Shown here: in pieces, positions 16,931-25,507 of the stretch
How positions within the stretch are numbered: the first letter of the stretch is position 1
Layout: every line of letters begins with the position of its first letter
Origin: Winogradskyella echinorum
GTDB taxonomy: Bacteria > Bacteroidota > Bacteroidia > Flavobacteriales > Flavobacteriaceae
Direction: 5' to 3'
Assembly: GCF_014297365.1 (NCBI RefSeq)
Contig: NZ_JACOQD010000003.1
Span: forward strand, 62,001 to 126,000
DNA length: 64,000 bases
The notes under the pieces: model-generated
Told to the model about the DNA's origin: nothing
Databases searched by the model: none
Seen by the model: only the letters and a program-made list of their open reading frames with translations
Program-made: the position numbers and the translations under genes

Positions 16931-17428
16931 TTAATGTGGTGGAGGTCTATGACCTTCTCCTCTCATAGGAGGACGTGGTCTGTTTCCTCGGTCTCCACGA
17001 CGTAAAGCATCCATTAATATACTATTAAACTTTTCTTTTTGCTTGTCATTGGCTATGTCTCTAATCATTTTGAAATGATAGAATATTTCTTTTTCTTTTT
17101 CTGTTTCCTTATCACAAATTAATGCTGTAATTGAGTCAATTGTGCTTTCATTTATCTCATCATCAGACAATTTATTAAACAACTTATCTTTTAATTCTTT
17201 TATATCATTAGATAAACGCATCATGGTTGGATGGTGTCCTGCACTTTTCACATAGAAACGCTCTAATTGAGTATCATTAAACCCAAGCTCTCGTACAATA
17301 AAATCTTTTTCTCTTTGCGATTCTTCTGGCCTCGAATCATTATTTTTTCCGATGTAATTAATTAGAAAAAAACCGTTAACAACAATTAGAAAAACGAGCA
17401 AAATATATAAAAATGTATTTTTTTTCAT
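16931..17428 (-). CDS. Membrane-anchored Spy/CpxP-like periplasmic protein
   Basis: A 165-residue protein with an N-terminal anchor (LYILLVFLIVVNGFFLINYI) and a charged helical periplasmic domain (FIVRELGFNDTQLERFYVKSAGHHPTMMRL core, then KELKDKLFNKLSDDEI). The tail is Arg/Pro/His-rich (RRGDRGNRPRPPMRGEGHRPPPH). The fold and placement suggest a Spy/CpxP or periplasmic heavy-metal-sensor type protein. The two clusters of His (SAGHHP and the tail) could bind metal (inference). It starts 3 nt after the one-TM gene and is the last gene of the module. Confidence 0.65.
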   Translation of the reverse strand: MKKNTFLYILLVFLIVVNGFFLINYIGKNNDSRPEESQREKDFIVRELGFNDTQLERFYVKSAGHHPTMMRLSNDIKELKDKLFNKLSDDEINESTIDSITALICDKETEKEKEIFYHFKMIRDIANDKQKEKFNSILMDALRRGDRGNRPRPPMRGEGHRPPPH

Positions 17429-17431
17429 AAT

Positions 17432-17746
17432 TTAATTTAATAAGACAGTTTCTTCACTTATTGAAAGACCATATGATTCAGCAAAACTATTTACATTCTC
17501 ATTGTATGTAGATTCTTGCAAATTGTTAAATGCGATAACATTTAAAACAACAACACATACTAAGGTTGCTAACTGTAATTTTGGAGTAAACCAAGACCAA
17601 GTTGCTTCTTGCACTTCTTCAGATGCATTACGAATTTGCTGCATCACTTTTTCCTTAAAAAATGGTGAGACTTTAACCTCTTCAATAGATTCTACTGAAT
17701 CAAAGGTTTCCTTAACTTTTTTATCCATGTCTAAATCAGATTTCAT
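17432..17746 (-). CDS. Small one-TM putative anti-sigma protein
   Basis: A 104-residue protein. The cytoplasmic N-terminal part contains VKVSPFFKEKVMQQI, reminiscent of the P-x-x-YF repeats in the ECF-1 partner at 8991-9491. One membrane helix follows at about residues 54-74, then an acidic periplasmic tail of about 30 residues. No domain can be named. Topology and position after an ECF sigma gene suggest an anti-sigma factor. It has its own candidate ECF-2 promoter at 17756-17783. Confidence 0.6.
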   Translation of the reverse strand: MKSDLDMDKKVKETFDSVESIEEVKVSPFFKEKVMQQIRNASEEVQEATWSWFTPKLQLATLVCVVVLNVIAFNNLQESTYNENVNSFAESYGLSISEETVLLN

Positions 17747-17755
17747 AACTATATA

Positions 17756-17783
17756 TTTAGATGCATAAGTTTAAAAAAACTTG
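17756..17783 (-). promoter_or_regulatory. Candidate ECF-2 internal promoter
   Basis: CAAGTTTTTTT, 8 nt, GCATCTAAA on the minus strand. Box sequences and spacing are identical to the promoter of the sigma gene itself at 18397-18424. It lies directly after the sigma stop and 9 nt before the partner gene start. Confidence 0.7.
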
Positions 17784-17785
17784 TG

Positions 17786-18364
17786 TTAATATTCATTTTT
17801 ATAATAATTTTCTAGAGTGTTTTGTAAATTCTTTTTAGCTCTAAACATAACAGATTCAATAGAAGACAAGCTTCTTTTTGTAATTTCTGCCACTTCCTGA
17901 TAACTCTTTCCATCTATTTTATGAAGCGTAAAAACAACTCTTTGACTTTCAGCTAAGCTATTAATAGCTTTAAAAAGCGTAGCGTTAAGTTCTTTATTCT
18001 CTAGCAAAATTCCTGGGTGATTCATTTCTGTGAAATAATCAGTCTTATCCATAGGAACTGCATTGCCTGTAATTGATTGTAAAAACGCAAAACGCTTTTT
18101 TGTATTCTTTTTTCTAATAAACTCTAAGCACTTATTGGTTGTTATTCTATAAATCCAAGTCGATAATTTTGAGTCTCCTTTAAATTTAGAAATAGAGTTG
18201 AACACTTCCATAAATACATCTTGTGCAATATCCTCAGCATCTTCTCTATTTGGAACAAACGAAATACATGTGCCAAAAACTTTTTGCTGAAACATATCCA
18301 ATAGCGCACTGTAAGCCTTAGGGCTTTTTGATTTTAACTCTGTTATAAATTCGGTTTCCTTCAA
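17786..18364 (-). CDS. ECF RNA polymerase sigma factor (ECF-2)
   Basis: A 192-residue ECF factor. Region 2 is seen in EDAEDIAQDVFMEVFNSISKF and KLSTWIYRITTNKCLEFIRKK (given in parts), and region 4 in LAESQRVVFTLHKIDGKSYQEVAEI with SIESVMFRAKKNL as the recognition region. The linker between them is about 35 residues longer than a minimal linker. It heads a leftward module with a one-TM protein and a Spy-like protein. Four intergenic sites with one consensus, including one before this gene, make it the likely controller of CotH and the YHYH-MORN-SCO operon. Confidence 0.85.
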   Translation of the reverse strand: MKETEFITELKSKSPKAYSALLDMFQQKVFGTCISFVPNREDAEDIAQDVFMEVFNSISKFKGDSKLSTWIYRITTNKCLEFIRKKNTKKRFAFLQSITGNAVPMDKTDYFTEMNHPGILLENKELNATLFKAINSLAESQRVVFTLHKIDGKSYQEVAEITKRSLSSIESVMFRAKKNLQNTLENYYKNEY

Positions 18365-18396
18365 AAATTGAGATGCTTACAATACGGGTAATTTAC

Positions 18397-18424
18397 TTTA
18401 GATGCAATTTTCAAAAAAAACTTG
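18397..18424 (-). promoter_or_regulatory. Candidate ECF-2 promoter before its own sigma gene
   Basis: CAAGTTTTTTT, 8 nt, GCATCTAAA on the minus strand, with a 19-nt register, ending 32 nt before the ATG. It implies autoregulation, as is usual for ECF factors. Confidence 0.7.
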
Positions 18425-18490
18425 CGGATTTTTTATATTTTTAGATAAGAACACTTTTATATAAACTTAAATACTTTTAAACTTTTCTCT

Positions 18491-18498
18491 TACCTTTG
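18491..18498 (+). promoter_or_regulatory. -7 promoter element TACCTTTG before methyltransferase
   Basis: TACCTTTG is a full match to TAnnTTTG, 70 nt before the start codon. It serves the rightward gene and is divergent from the ECF-2 promoter. Confidence 0.6.
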
Positions 18499-18568
18499 CA
18501 CGCTTGTTTAATTTAAACAATTGCGGCTAAAGTATTTAAACTAAAGCTAAAAAAAGAATAAAATAAAA

Positions 18569-19780
18569 ATGCGACTACATAGAAACTTATGCTTTGCAGT
18601 AATAGATGGCTTACATCTTATTTTTAATGAAGGTGAATATGCTGATAAGGTGATACAACAATTACTAAAGCGCGATAAGCGTTGGGGAAGTCGTGATAGA
18701 GGTTTTGTTGCCGAAACCGTTTACGAAATAGTTCGTTATCAAAGACTGTATGCAGAAATTGCAGATGTAAAAGCACCCTACGATAGAGATAATCTTTGGA
18801 GACTATTTGCGGTATGGGCAACACTTAAAGGCATAAGATTACCTGATTGGAAATATTTTACAGATACTCCATCTCGAAAAATAAAAGGACGGTTTGATGA
18901 GCTTTCTAAAATTAGAAAATTTAGAGAATCGGTTCCAGATTGGATTGATGAATTAGGAGTAAAGGAATTAGGAGAAGCCGAATGGACTAAAGAGCTTGCC
19001 AAACAAAACGAACAAGCGGATGTCGTTCTTAGAGTTAACACTTTAAAAACGAATAAAAAAGATTTACAGTTAAAACTTCAATCCGAAGATATAGAAACTG
19101 AGTTACTGCCAGATCATCCTTCTGCATTAAAATTAAAAGAACGTGCAAATGTTTTCGTAACTGAAGCATTTAAGAACGGCTGGTTTGAGGTGCAAGATGC
19201 ATCTTCTCAATTAGTTGCAGATTATTTAGACGTAAAACCAGGCATGAAAGTTGTAGATGTTTGTGCAGGTGCAGGTGGTAAAACTTTGCATTTAGCATCT
19301 CTTATGGAAAACAAAGGTCAGTTAATTGCTATGGATATTTACGAAAGTAAATTAAAGAAACTCAAAATAAGAGCCCGCAGAAATGGTGTTCACAATATTG
19401 AGATGAAGGTAATTGACTCTACTAAACCAATTAAAAAATTACATGGTAAAGCAGACCGTTTATTAATTGATGCACCATGTTCAGGATTAGGTGTTTTACG
19501 TAGAAATCCAGATGCCAAATGGAAATTACAACCAGAGTTTGTGGAGAGTATTAAGAAAACACAACAGGAAGTTTTAGAAAAATATTCTAAAATGGTTAAA
19601 CCGGGAGGAAAAATGGTCTATGCTACATGTTCTGTTCTACCATCTGAAAATCAAAAACAAGTTGACAAATTCTTAACATCCGAAGCCGGAAAAGATTTTA
19701 CATTTGTTAAGGACAAAAAGATATTAGCCTATAAGTCTGGTTTTGATGGATTCTATATGGCACTTTTAGAAAAAAAATAA
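18569..19780 (+). CDS. RsmB/NOP-family RNA (cytosine-5) methyltransferase
   Basis: A 403-residue SAM-dependent methyltransferase. The N-terminal ~130 residues resemble a NusB-like RNA-binding part (KRWGSRDRGFVAETVYEIVRY). The Rossmann domain shows VDVCAGAGGKTLHLA for SAM. Both cysteines of the class are present, C304 in LIDAPCSGLGVLRRNPDAKW and C354 in YATCSVLPSEN. The likely target is rRNA, as for RsmB (m5C967 in E. coli 16S), but other rRNA positions cannot be excluded. Confidence 0.88.
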   Translation: MRLHRNLCFAVIDGLHLIFNEGEYADKVIQQLLKRDKRWGSRDRGFVAETVYEIVRYQRLYAEIADVKAPYDRDNLWRLFAVWATLKGIRLPDWKYFTDTPSRKIKGRFDELSKIRKFRESVPDWIDELGVKELGEAEWTKELAKQNEQADVVLRVNTLKTNKKDLQLKLQSEDIETELLPDHPSALKLKERANVFVTEAFKNGWFEVQDASSQLVADYLDVKPGMKVVDVCAGAGGKTLHLASLMENKGQLIAMDIYESKLKKLKIRARRNGVHNIEMKVIDSTKPIKKLHGKADRLLIDAPCSGLGVLRRNPDAKWKLQPEFVESIKKTQQEVLEKYSKMVKPGGKMVYATCSVLPSENQKQVDKFLTSEAGKDFTFVKDKKILAYKSGFDGFYMALLEKK

Positions 19781-19809
19781 CCAAATCACTATTAAACAAA
19801 AGCTATCAA

Positions 19810-21603
19810 ATGAAGAACTTTTACTTTTTAATTTTTACTTTACTTATTACAAATATTACGTTTGCCCAGATTCCTGCAAATTATTACGATAGTGCTGATG
19901 GTTTAACTGGTTATACTTTAAAAACGCAATTAAAAAATATTATAACTAATGGTCATAGTGATCAAGGTTATGGATCTCTATACTCTGGTTATGTAACAAC
20001 GCATACCGATAATATCTCAGAAAGTGGATATGAGAATGATGGAACCATTTTATTATACTACACAGAAAATCCTAACGGTACAGATCCTTACACCTTTAAT
20101 CACGGCTCAAACAATTGTGGTAATTATAGTGGTGAAGGAGATTGTTATAACCGAGAGCATACAATTCCTCAATCGTCTTTTGGTAGTGCATCACCTATGC
20201 AAAATGACATTCACCATGTAGTACCAAGCGATGGTTATGCTAATGGACAAAGAGGAAGTTTTCCTTTTGGAACAGTTGGTTCTGCGAATTGGACATCTAT
20301 GAATGGATCTAAAAGAGGCAGCAGTAATGTACCTGGTTATTCAGGCACTGTTTTCGAACCAATTGACGAATTTAAAGGTGACATCGCAAGAGCTATTCTT
20401 TATTTCGTCACACGATATGAAGATACTGTAGATGGTTACACAAGTTTTGACATGTTCAATGGAACAGAAGACCAAGCTTTAGAAGATTGGGCTTTAGATA
20501 TGTTATTAGATTGGCATTACAATGTTGACCCTGTAGATCAAAGGGAAATAGACCGAAATAATGCTGCGTATAACTACCAAGGCAATGCAAATCCGTTTGT
20601 TGATCATCCGGAATATGCTAACTTAATTTGGAATCCAAATCCAGATACTGAAGCGCCTTCAAATCCAACCAACTTAGTCGCTTCAAATCCTGCAGACAAC
20701 TCAATAGATTTAAACTGGACAGCTTCAACAGATAATATAGGAGTTGTTTCTTATGATATTTATGTTGATGGAACAAATACATTTAATACTGCAAACACTT
20801 CCTTTACAGTTACTGGCTTAACGGCTAACACCAACTATTGCTTTACCATAAAAGCAAAAGATGCTGCAGGTAATGAATCCGGTTTTAGCAATCAAGATTG
20901 TGAAACAACTACAGATAATGGAACTGTCGGTGGATCGGATTGTCTAGTTGAAACATTTGAACTTATTCCTTCAAACTCAGGTTCGTATTCAGATAGAACT
21001 TGGACTGGAGATAATGGATTAACATATTCTGCTACAGAAGCAAGAACAGACCAAACATTAAACGGAAGAGCAATTACTGTTAGAGATGGCGTTATAACAC
21101 TTCCAACTACTTCTGGTGGCATAGGCACATTAACTGTAACCACACAGCGTGTATTTAGCGGATCTGCTGGTACATTTAATGTAAAGGTCAACGGAAATTT
21201 AGTAGGTACGATTGCTTATGATGACATAGTACAAACTATTACAATTCCAAATATTAATGTTGAGAATAACGTTTCTGTTGTCATTGACGGTAATAGTTCT
21301 GGTAGTAATAGAGTGATATTTGACGACTTATCATATACTTGTTACTCTACTCTAGGTGCAGACAAATATGATATCTCTGATGTAAAAATTCATCCAAATC
21401 CGGTTAAAAATAATCTAACTGTAGATTTGAAATCTAATATAGACACTGATATAGAAATTTATGATATTCTTGGAAAACGCGTTTATAGAAACACATTATC
21501 CACATCCAACACTATATATCTTCAGTCCCTAAAAGCTGGAATTTATATTGTCAAAATATCTCAAGACAATGCTACTATCACTAAGAAGCTGATAAAACAG
21601 TAA
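19810..21603 (+). CDS. Secreted endonuclease I with FnIII and T9SS sorting domain
   Basis: A 597-residue secreted nuclease. Signal peptide MKNFYFLIFTLLITNITFAQ. The endonuclease I/NucM domain (about 22-275) has the catalytic CYNREHTIPQSSFG (H117) and DIHHVVPSDG (H135, H136). A fibronectin III domain follows (about 283-367), then a further beta-rich region, and finally a type A C-terminal domain (about 525-597; IHPNPVKNNLTVDL and LKAGIYIVKISQ) that marks the protein for type IX secretion. It probably degrades extracellular DNA for nutrients or biofilm turnover. It is evidence that the host has T9SS. Confidence 0.92.
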   Translation: MKNFYFLIFTLLITNITFAQIPANYYDSADGLTGYTLKTQLKNIITNGHSDQGYGSLYSGYVTTHTDNISESGYENDGTILLYYTENPNGTDPYTFNHGSNNCGNYSGEGDCYNREHTIPQSSFGSASPMQNDIHHVVPSDGYANGQRGSFPFGTVGSANWTSMNGSKRGSSNVPGYSGTVFEPIDEFKGDIARAILYFVTRYEDTVDGYTSFDMFNGTEDQALEDWALDMLLDWHYNVDPVDQREIDRNNAAYNYQGNANPFVDHPEYANLIWNPNPDTEAPSNPTNLVASNPADNSIDLNWTASTDNIGVVSYDIYVDGTNTFNTANTSFTVTGLTANTNYCFTIKAKDAAGNESGFSNQDCETTTDNGTVGGSDCLVETFELIPSNSGSYSDRTWTGDNGLTYSATEARTDQTLNGRAITVRDGVITLPTTSGGIGTLTVTTQRVFSGSAGTFNVKVNGNLVGTIAYDDIVQTITIPNINVENNVSVVIDGNSSGSNRVIFDDLSYTCYSTLGADKYDISDVKIHPNPVKNNLTVDLKSNIDTDIEIYDILGKRVYRNTLSTSNTIYLQSLKAGIYIVKISQDNATITKKLIKQ

Positions 21604-21621
21604 GCATATAACTTAATTCTT

Positions 21622-21647
21622 AAAAGCAGTTCAATAGAACTGCTTTT
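21622..21647 (+). terminator. Terminator after endonuclease
   Basis: An 11-bp perfect stem AAAAGCAGTTC / GAACTGCTTTT, loop AATA, followed by T8-like tract. Confidence 0.88.
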
Positions 21648-21718
21648 TTTTGTTTAAAACCTGTTGAATACTTCACTTTTTGTATCCTAAATTTTAATAG
21701 TAATATCACAAAATGAAT

Positions 21719-21726
21719 TAACTTTG
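21719..21726 (+). promoter_or_regulatory. -7 promoter element TAACTTTG before purL
   Basis: TAACTTTG matches TAnnTTTG fully and lies 33 nt before the purL ATG. Confidence 0.6.
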
Positions 21727-21759
21727 CATTTTAATTTTCACGTCAAATATCTCAAATAA

Positions 21760-24700
21760 ATGATTCATTTCTTCGGAAACCAAAACAGCAAAGTATTTGC
21801 TGTTCAAGCAACAAAAGAATTATCAACCGAAACCATTTCTAAATTAGTATGGTTATTTGGCAACCAGCCAAAAATAGAACAAGCATCTCTCGATGCTTTT
21901 TTTGTTGGTCCACGAGCAGCAATGATTACCCCTTGGAGTACAAATGCTGTTGAAATCACCCAAAATATGGGAATTTCGAATATCATTAGAATTGAAGAGT
22001 TTACTTCGACAACCAAAGATTTCAAGGATTTTGACCCAATGATATCTGAAAAATTTTCGAGTTTAAATCAAGATGTTTTTAAAATTGACATTCAACCTGA
22101 AGCCATTTTAAATATTGAAGATATTTCAGCATACAACCAACAAGAAGGTTTGTCGCTAAGTGATGAAGAAGTAGAATACCTAGAAAGTGTTTCAAAAAAA
22201 ATAGGACGACCATTAACCGACTCTGAAGTTTTTGGGTTTTCTCAGGTTAATTCAGAACACTGTCGTCATAAAATATTCAATGGTACTTTTGTTATTGATG
22301 GTGAAGAAAAAGAAACGTCGTTATTCAAACTTATAAAAGAAACCTCGAAACAAAATCCCAATGATATTGTTTCGGCATATAAAGATAACGTCGCTTTTAT
22401 AAAAGGACCTGTTGTGGAACAGTTTGCACCAAAGCGTGCTGATGTTCCAGATTATTATACAACTAAAGATTTTGAGTCTGTAATTTCACTAAAAGCAGAA
22501 ACACACAATTTCCCAACAACTGTTGAGCCTTTTAATGGTGCTGCTACAGGTTCTGGTGGTGAAATTAGAGATAGACTTGCTGGTGGAAAAGGCTCTTTAC
22601 CTCTTGCGGGAACTGCAGTTTATATGACTTCATATTCTAGATTAAACGATGAGCGTCCATGGGAGAAGGCATTTCCAGAGCGCAAGTGGCTGTACCAAAC
22701 ACCAATGGACATCTTAATTAAAGCAAGTAACGGAGCATCTGATTTTGGAAACAAATTTGGGCAACCTTTAATCTGTGGTTCTGTATTAACTTTTGAGCAT
22801 CAAGACCAAAACGGAAAAATTGGCTACGATAAAGTAATTATGCAAGCTGGAGGAATTGGTTACGGAAAAGCAGAGCAAGCATTAAAAGATACACCAAAAG
22901 AAGGTGATAAAATTGTTATTCTTGGTGGTGACAATTACCGAATCGGTATGGGAGGAGCCGCAGTGTCCTCTGCTGACACAGGTGAATTTGCTTCTGGTAT
23001 CGAATTAAACGCCGTACAACGTTCTAATCCTGAAATGCAAAAACGAGCTGCAAATGCTGTTAGAGGCATGGTAGAAAGTGATGAAAATTTCATTGTTTCA
23101 ATTCACGATCATGGTGCTGGTGGACACCTCAACTGTTTATCAGAATTAGTTGAAGATACAGGTGGAAACATAGATTTAGATAAATTACCTGTTGGTGATC
23201 CTACTTTATCTGCTAAAGAAATTATTGGTAACGAATCTCAAGAACGTATGGGATTAGTGATTGCAGATAAACATTTAGACACCTTACATAAAATAGCGGA
23301 TAGAGAACGTTCTCCAATTTACGATGTTGGAGAAGTCACAGGAAAACATCGTTTTACTTTTGAATCTAAAACCAATGGAGCTAGACCAATGGATTTAGCT
23401 TTAGAAGATATGTTTGGTAGCTCGCCAAAAACCATAATGACAGACACTACGGTTGAGAAAGCATACAGTGGCATTTCTTATAATACAGACAAATTTTACG
23501 ATTATTTAGATCAAGTTCTTCAGCTTGAAGCAGTAGCCTGTAAAGATTGGCTAACTAACAAAGTAGACCGTTGTGTTGGTGGTAAAGTTGCTAAGCAACA
23601 ATGCGCTGGCCCTTTACAATTACCATTGAATAATGTTGGCGTAATGGCTCTCGATTATAAGGGTAAGGAAGGCATCGCAACGAGTATTGGTCACTCACCT
23701 ATTTCGGGATTAATTAATCCTGAAGCTGGTAGTAGAAACTCAATTACAGAAGCGTTAACTAATATTATTTGGGCACCTTTAAAAGATGGATTAAAAAGTG
23801 TATCACTATCAGCCAATTGGATGTGGCCTTGTAAAAATGAAGGTGAAGATGCTCGTTTATATGAAGCTGTAAAAGCGGTTTCAGAATTTGCAATAGATTT
23901 AGGGATCAATGTTCCAACAGGAAAGGATTCCCTTTCAATGAAACAAAAATATCCTGATGGAGATGTTATTTCTCCAGGCACAGTTATTATTTCAGCAGCA
24001 GCCAACTGTAACGATATAACTAAAGTTGTTGAACCTGTCTTTAAAAAAGGAAAAGGATCAATTTACTATATCAATATGTCTCAAGATTCTTACGAACTTG
24101 GCGGAAGTTCTTTCGCACAGATTAATAATAAAATTGGTAACACTACACCAAACATTAAAAGTGCAGACTATGTTAAAACGGTTTTTAATACCATTCAAAA
24201 TTTAATAAAAGATAATCAAATTGTTGCTGGTCACGATGTAGCTTCTGGTGGTTTAATTACCACCTTATTAGAACTGTGTTTTGCTGACAATAATATAGGT
24301 GCTGAGTTAGATATAACAAGTCTTGATGAAAAAGATGCTTTCAAAGTTCTTTTTGCTGAAAATGCAGGAATCGTGATTCAGGCAGAAAATGATAATGAGA
24401 TTGAAAACGTATTATCTAATGCTGCAATAGAATTTCATAAGTTAGGTGAAGTTACTGAAAGTGATGTCTTAGGCATCATTAATGGCAATCAAGTCTTTAC
24501 TATGACGGTTTCGAGATTACGAGATATGTGGTTTAAAACCTCTTTCCTACTCGACCAAAAACAAACAGCAAATGGTTTAGCAAAAGAACGTTTTGATAAT
24601 TATAAGCAACAACCGCTTCAATATAAATTTCCATCACATTTTACAGGTAAACTTGATGAGATTGCCACGTCACAAGTTCCTCGCAATGACAGTAAGCGAC

Positions 24701-25443
24701 CTAAAGCAGCAATTCTTCGTGAAAAAGGAAGTAACTCAGAACGTGAAATGGCAAACGCCATGTACTTGGCAGGTTTTGATGTTAAGGATGTACACATGAC
24801 CGACTTAATTTCGGGTAGAGAAACTTTAGAAGACATTCAATTTTTAGGAGCCGTTGGTGGTTTTAGTAATTCAGATGTTTTAGGCTCTGCTAAAGGTTGG
24901 GCTGGAGCTATTAAATACAATGAACAAGCCAATAAAGTCATTAAAAACTTCTTTGAAAGAGAAGACACATTATCAGTTGGTATTTGTAACGGTTGTCAAT
25001 TATGGATGGAATTAGATCTTATTAATCCAGAACATGAAGTTCATGGCAAAATGGTTCATAACGATTCCCATAAACACGAAAGCTCATTTACTTCTGTAAA
25101 AATTCAGCAAAACAATTCTGTAATGCTTTCTAGTTTAGAAGGCTCTACTTTAGGTGTTTGGATTTCTCATGGAGAAGGAAAATTCAACTTACCATATTCT
25201 GAAGACAAATACAATATCGTTGCTAAATATGGTTATGAAGCTTATCCGCATAATCCAAATGGTTCAGATTTTAATACAGCTATGATGTGCGACTCAACTG
25301 GTCGTCATTTGGTAACGATGCCTCATATAGAGCGTTCAACTTTTCAGTGGAATTGGGCGCACTATCCAGAAGGTAGAAAGGACGATGTTTCACCTTGGTT
25401 AGAAGCTTTTGTTAATGCAAGAAAATGGATTGAGAATAAATAA
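21760..25443 (+). CDS. purL: Phosphoribosylformylglycinamidine synthase (single-chain PurL)
   Basis: A 1227-residue enzyme of purine synthesis (FGAR + Gln + ATP to FGAM). It is the long form with synthetase and glutaminase domains in one chain, usual for Bacteroidota and gamma-proteobacteria. Visible parts: FSQVNSEHCRHKIFNG and LKAETHNFPTTVEPFNGAATGSGGEIRD in the first AIRS half; SIHDHGAGGHLNCLSEL; a second AIRS half with VAGHDVASGGLITTLLELCF; and a GATase1 domain from about 990 with the nucleophile C1076 in GICNGCQLW and the late PHIERS. It is a single gene with its own promoter. Confidence 0.97.
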   Translation: MIHFFGNQNSKVFAVQATKELSTETISKLVWLFGNQPKIEQASLDAFFVGPRAAMITPWSTNAVEITQNMGISNIIRIEEFTSTTKDFKDFDPMISEKFSSLNQDVFKIDIQPEAILNIEDISAYNQQEGLSLSDEEVEYLESVSKKIGRPLTDSEVFGFSQVNSEHCRHKIFNGTFVIDGEEKETSLFKLIKETSKQNPNDIVSAYKDNVAFIKGPVVEQFAPKRADVPDYYTTKDFESVISLKAETHNFPTTVEPFNGAATGSGGEIRDRLAGGKGSLPLAGTAVYMTSYSRLNDERPWEKAFPERKWLYQTPMDILIKASNGASDFGNKFGQPLICGSVLTFEHQDQNGKIGYDKVIMQAGGIGYGKAEQALKDTPKEGDKIVILGGDNYRIGMGGAAVSSADTGEFASGIELNAVQRSNPEMQKRAANAVRGMVESDENFIVSIHDHGAGGHLNCLSELVEDTGGNIDLDKLPVGDPTLSAKEIIGNESQERMGLVIADKHLDTLHKIADRERSPIYDVGEVTGKHRFTFESKTNGARPMDLALEDMFGSSPKTIMTDTTVEKAYSGISYNTDKFYDYLDQVLQLEAVACKDWLTNKVDRCVGGKVAKQQCAGPLQLPLNNVGVMALDYKGKEGIATSIGHSPISGLINPEAGSRNSITEALTNIIWAPLKDGLKSVSLSANWMWPCKNEGEDARLYEAVKAVSEFAIDLGINVPTGKDSLSMKQKYPDGDVISPGTVIISAAANCNDITKVVEPVFKKGKGSIYYINMSQDSYELGGSSFAQINNKIGNTTPNIKSADYVKTVFNTIQNLIKDNQIVAGHDVASGGLITTLLELCFADNNIGAELDITSLDEKDAFKVLFAENAGIVIQAENDNEIENVLSNAAIEFHKLGEVTESDVLGIINGNQVFTMTVSRLRDMWFKTSFLLDQKQTANGLAKERFDNYKQQPLQYKFPSHFTGKLDEIATSQVPRNDSKRPKAAILREKGSNSEREMANAMYLAGFDVKDVHMTDLISGRETLEDIQFLGAVGGFSNSDVLGSAKGWAGAIKYNEQANKVIKNFFEREDTLSVGICNGCQLWMELDLINPEHEVHGKMVHNDSHKHESSFTSVKIQQNNSVMLSSLEGSTLGVWISHGEGKFNLPYSEDKYNIVAKYGYEAYPHNPNGSDFNTAMMCDSTGRHLVTMPHIERSTFQWNWAHYPEGRKDDVSPWLEAFVNARKWIENK

Positions 25444-25507
25444 AACTATTTTTAAATTTGAGTTATTAATATTTTTGCGGTAATTTACCTACAAACAAAG
25501 ATGATTT

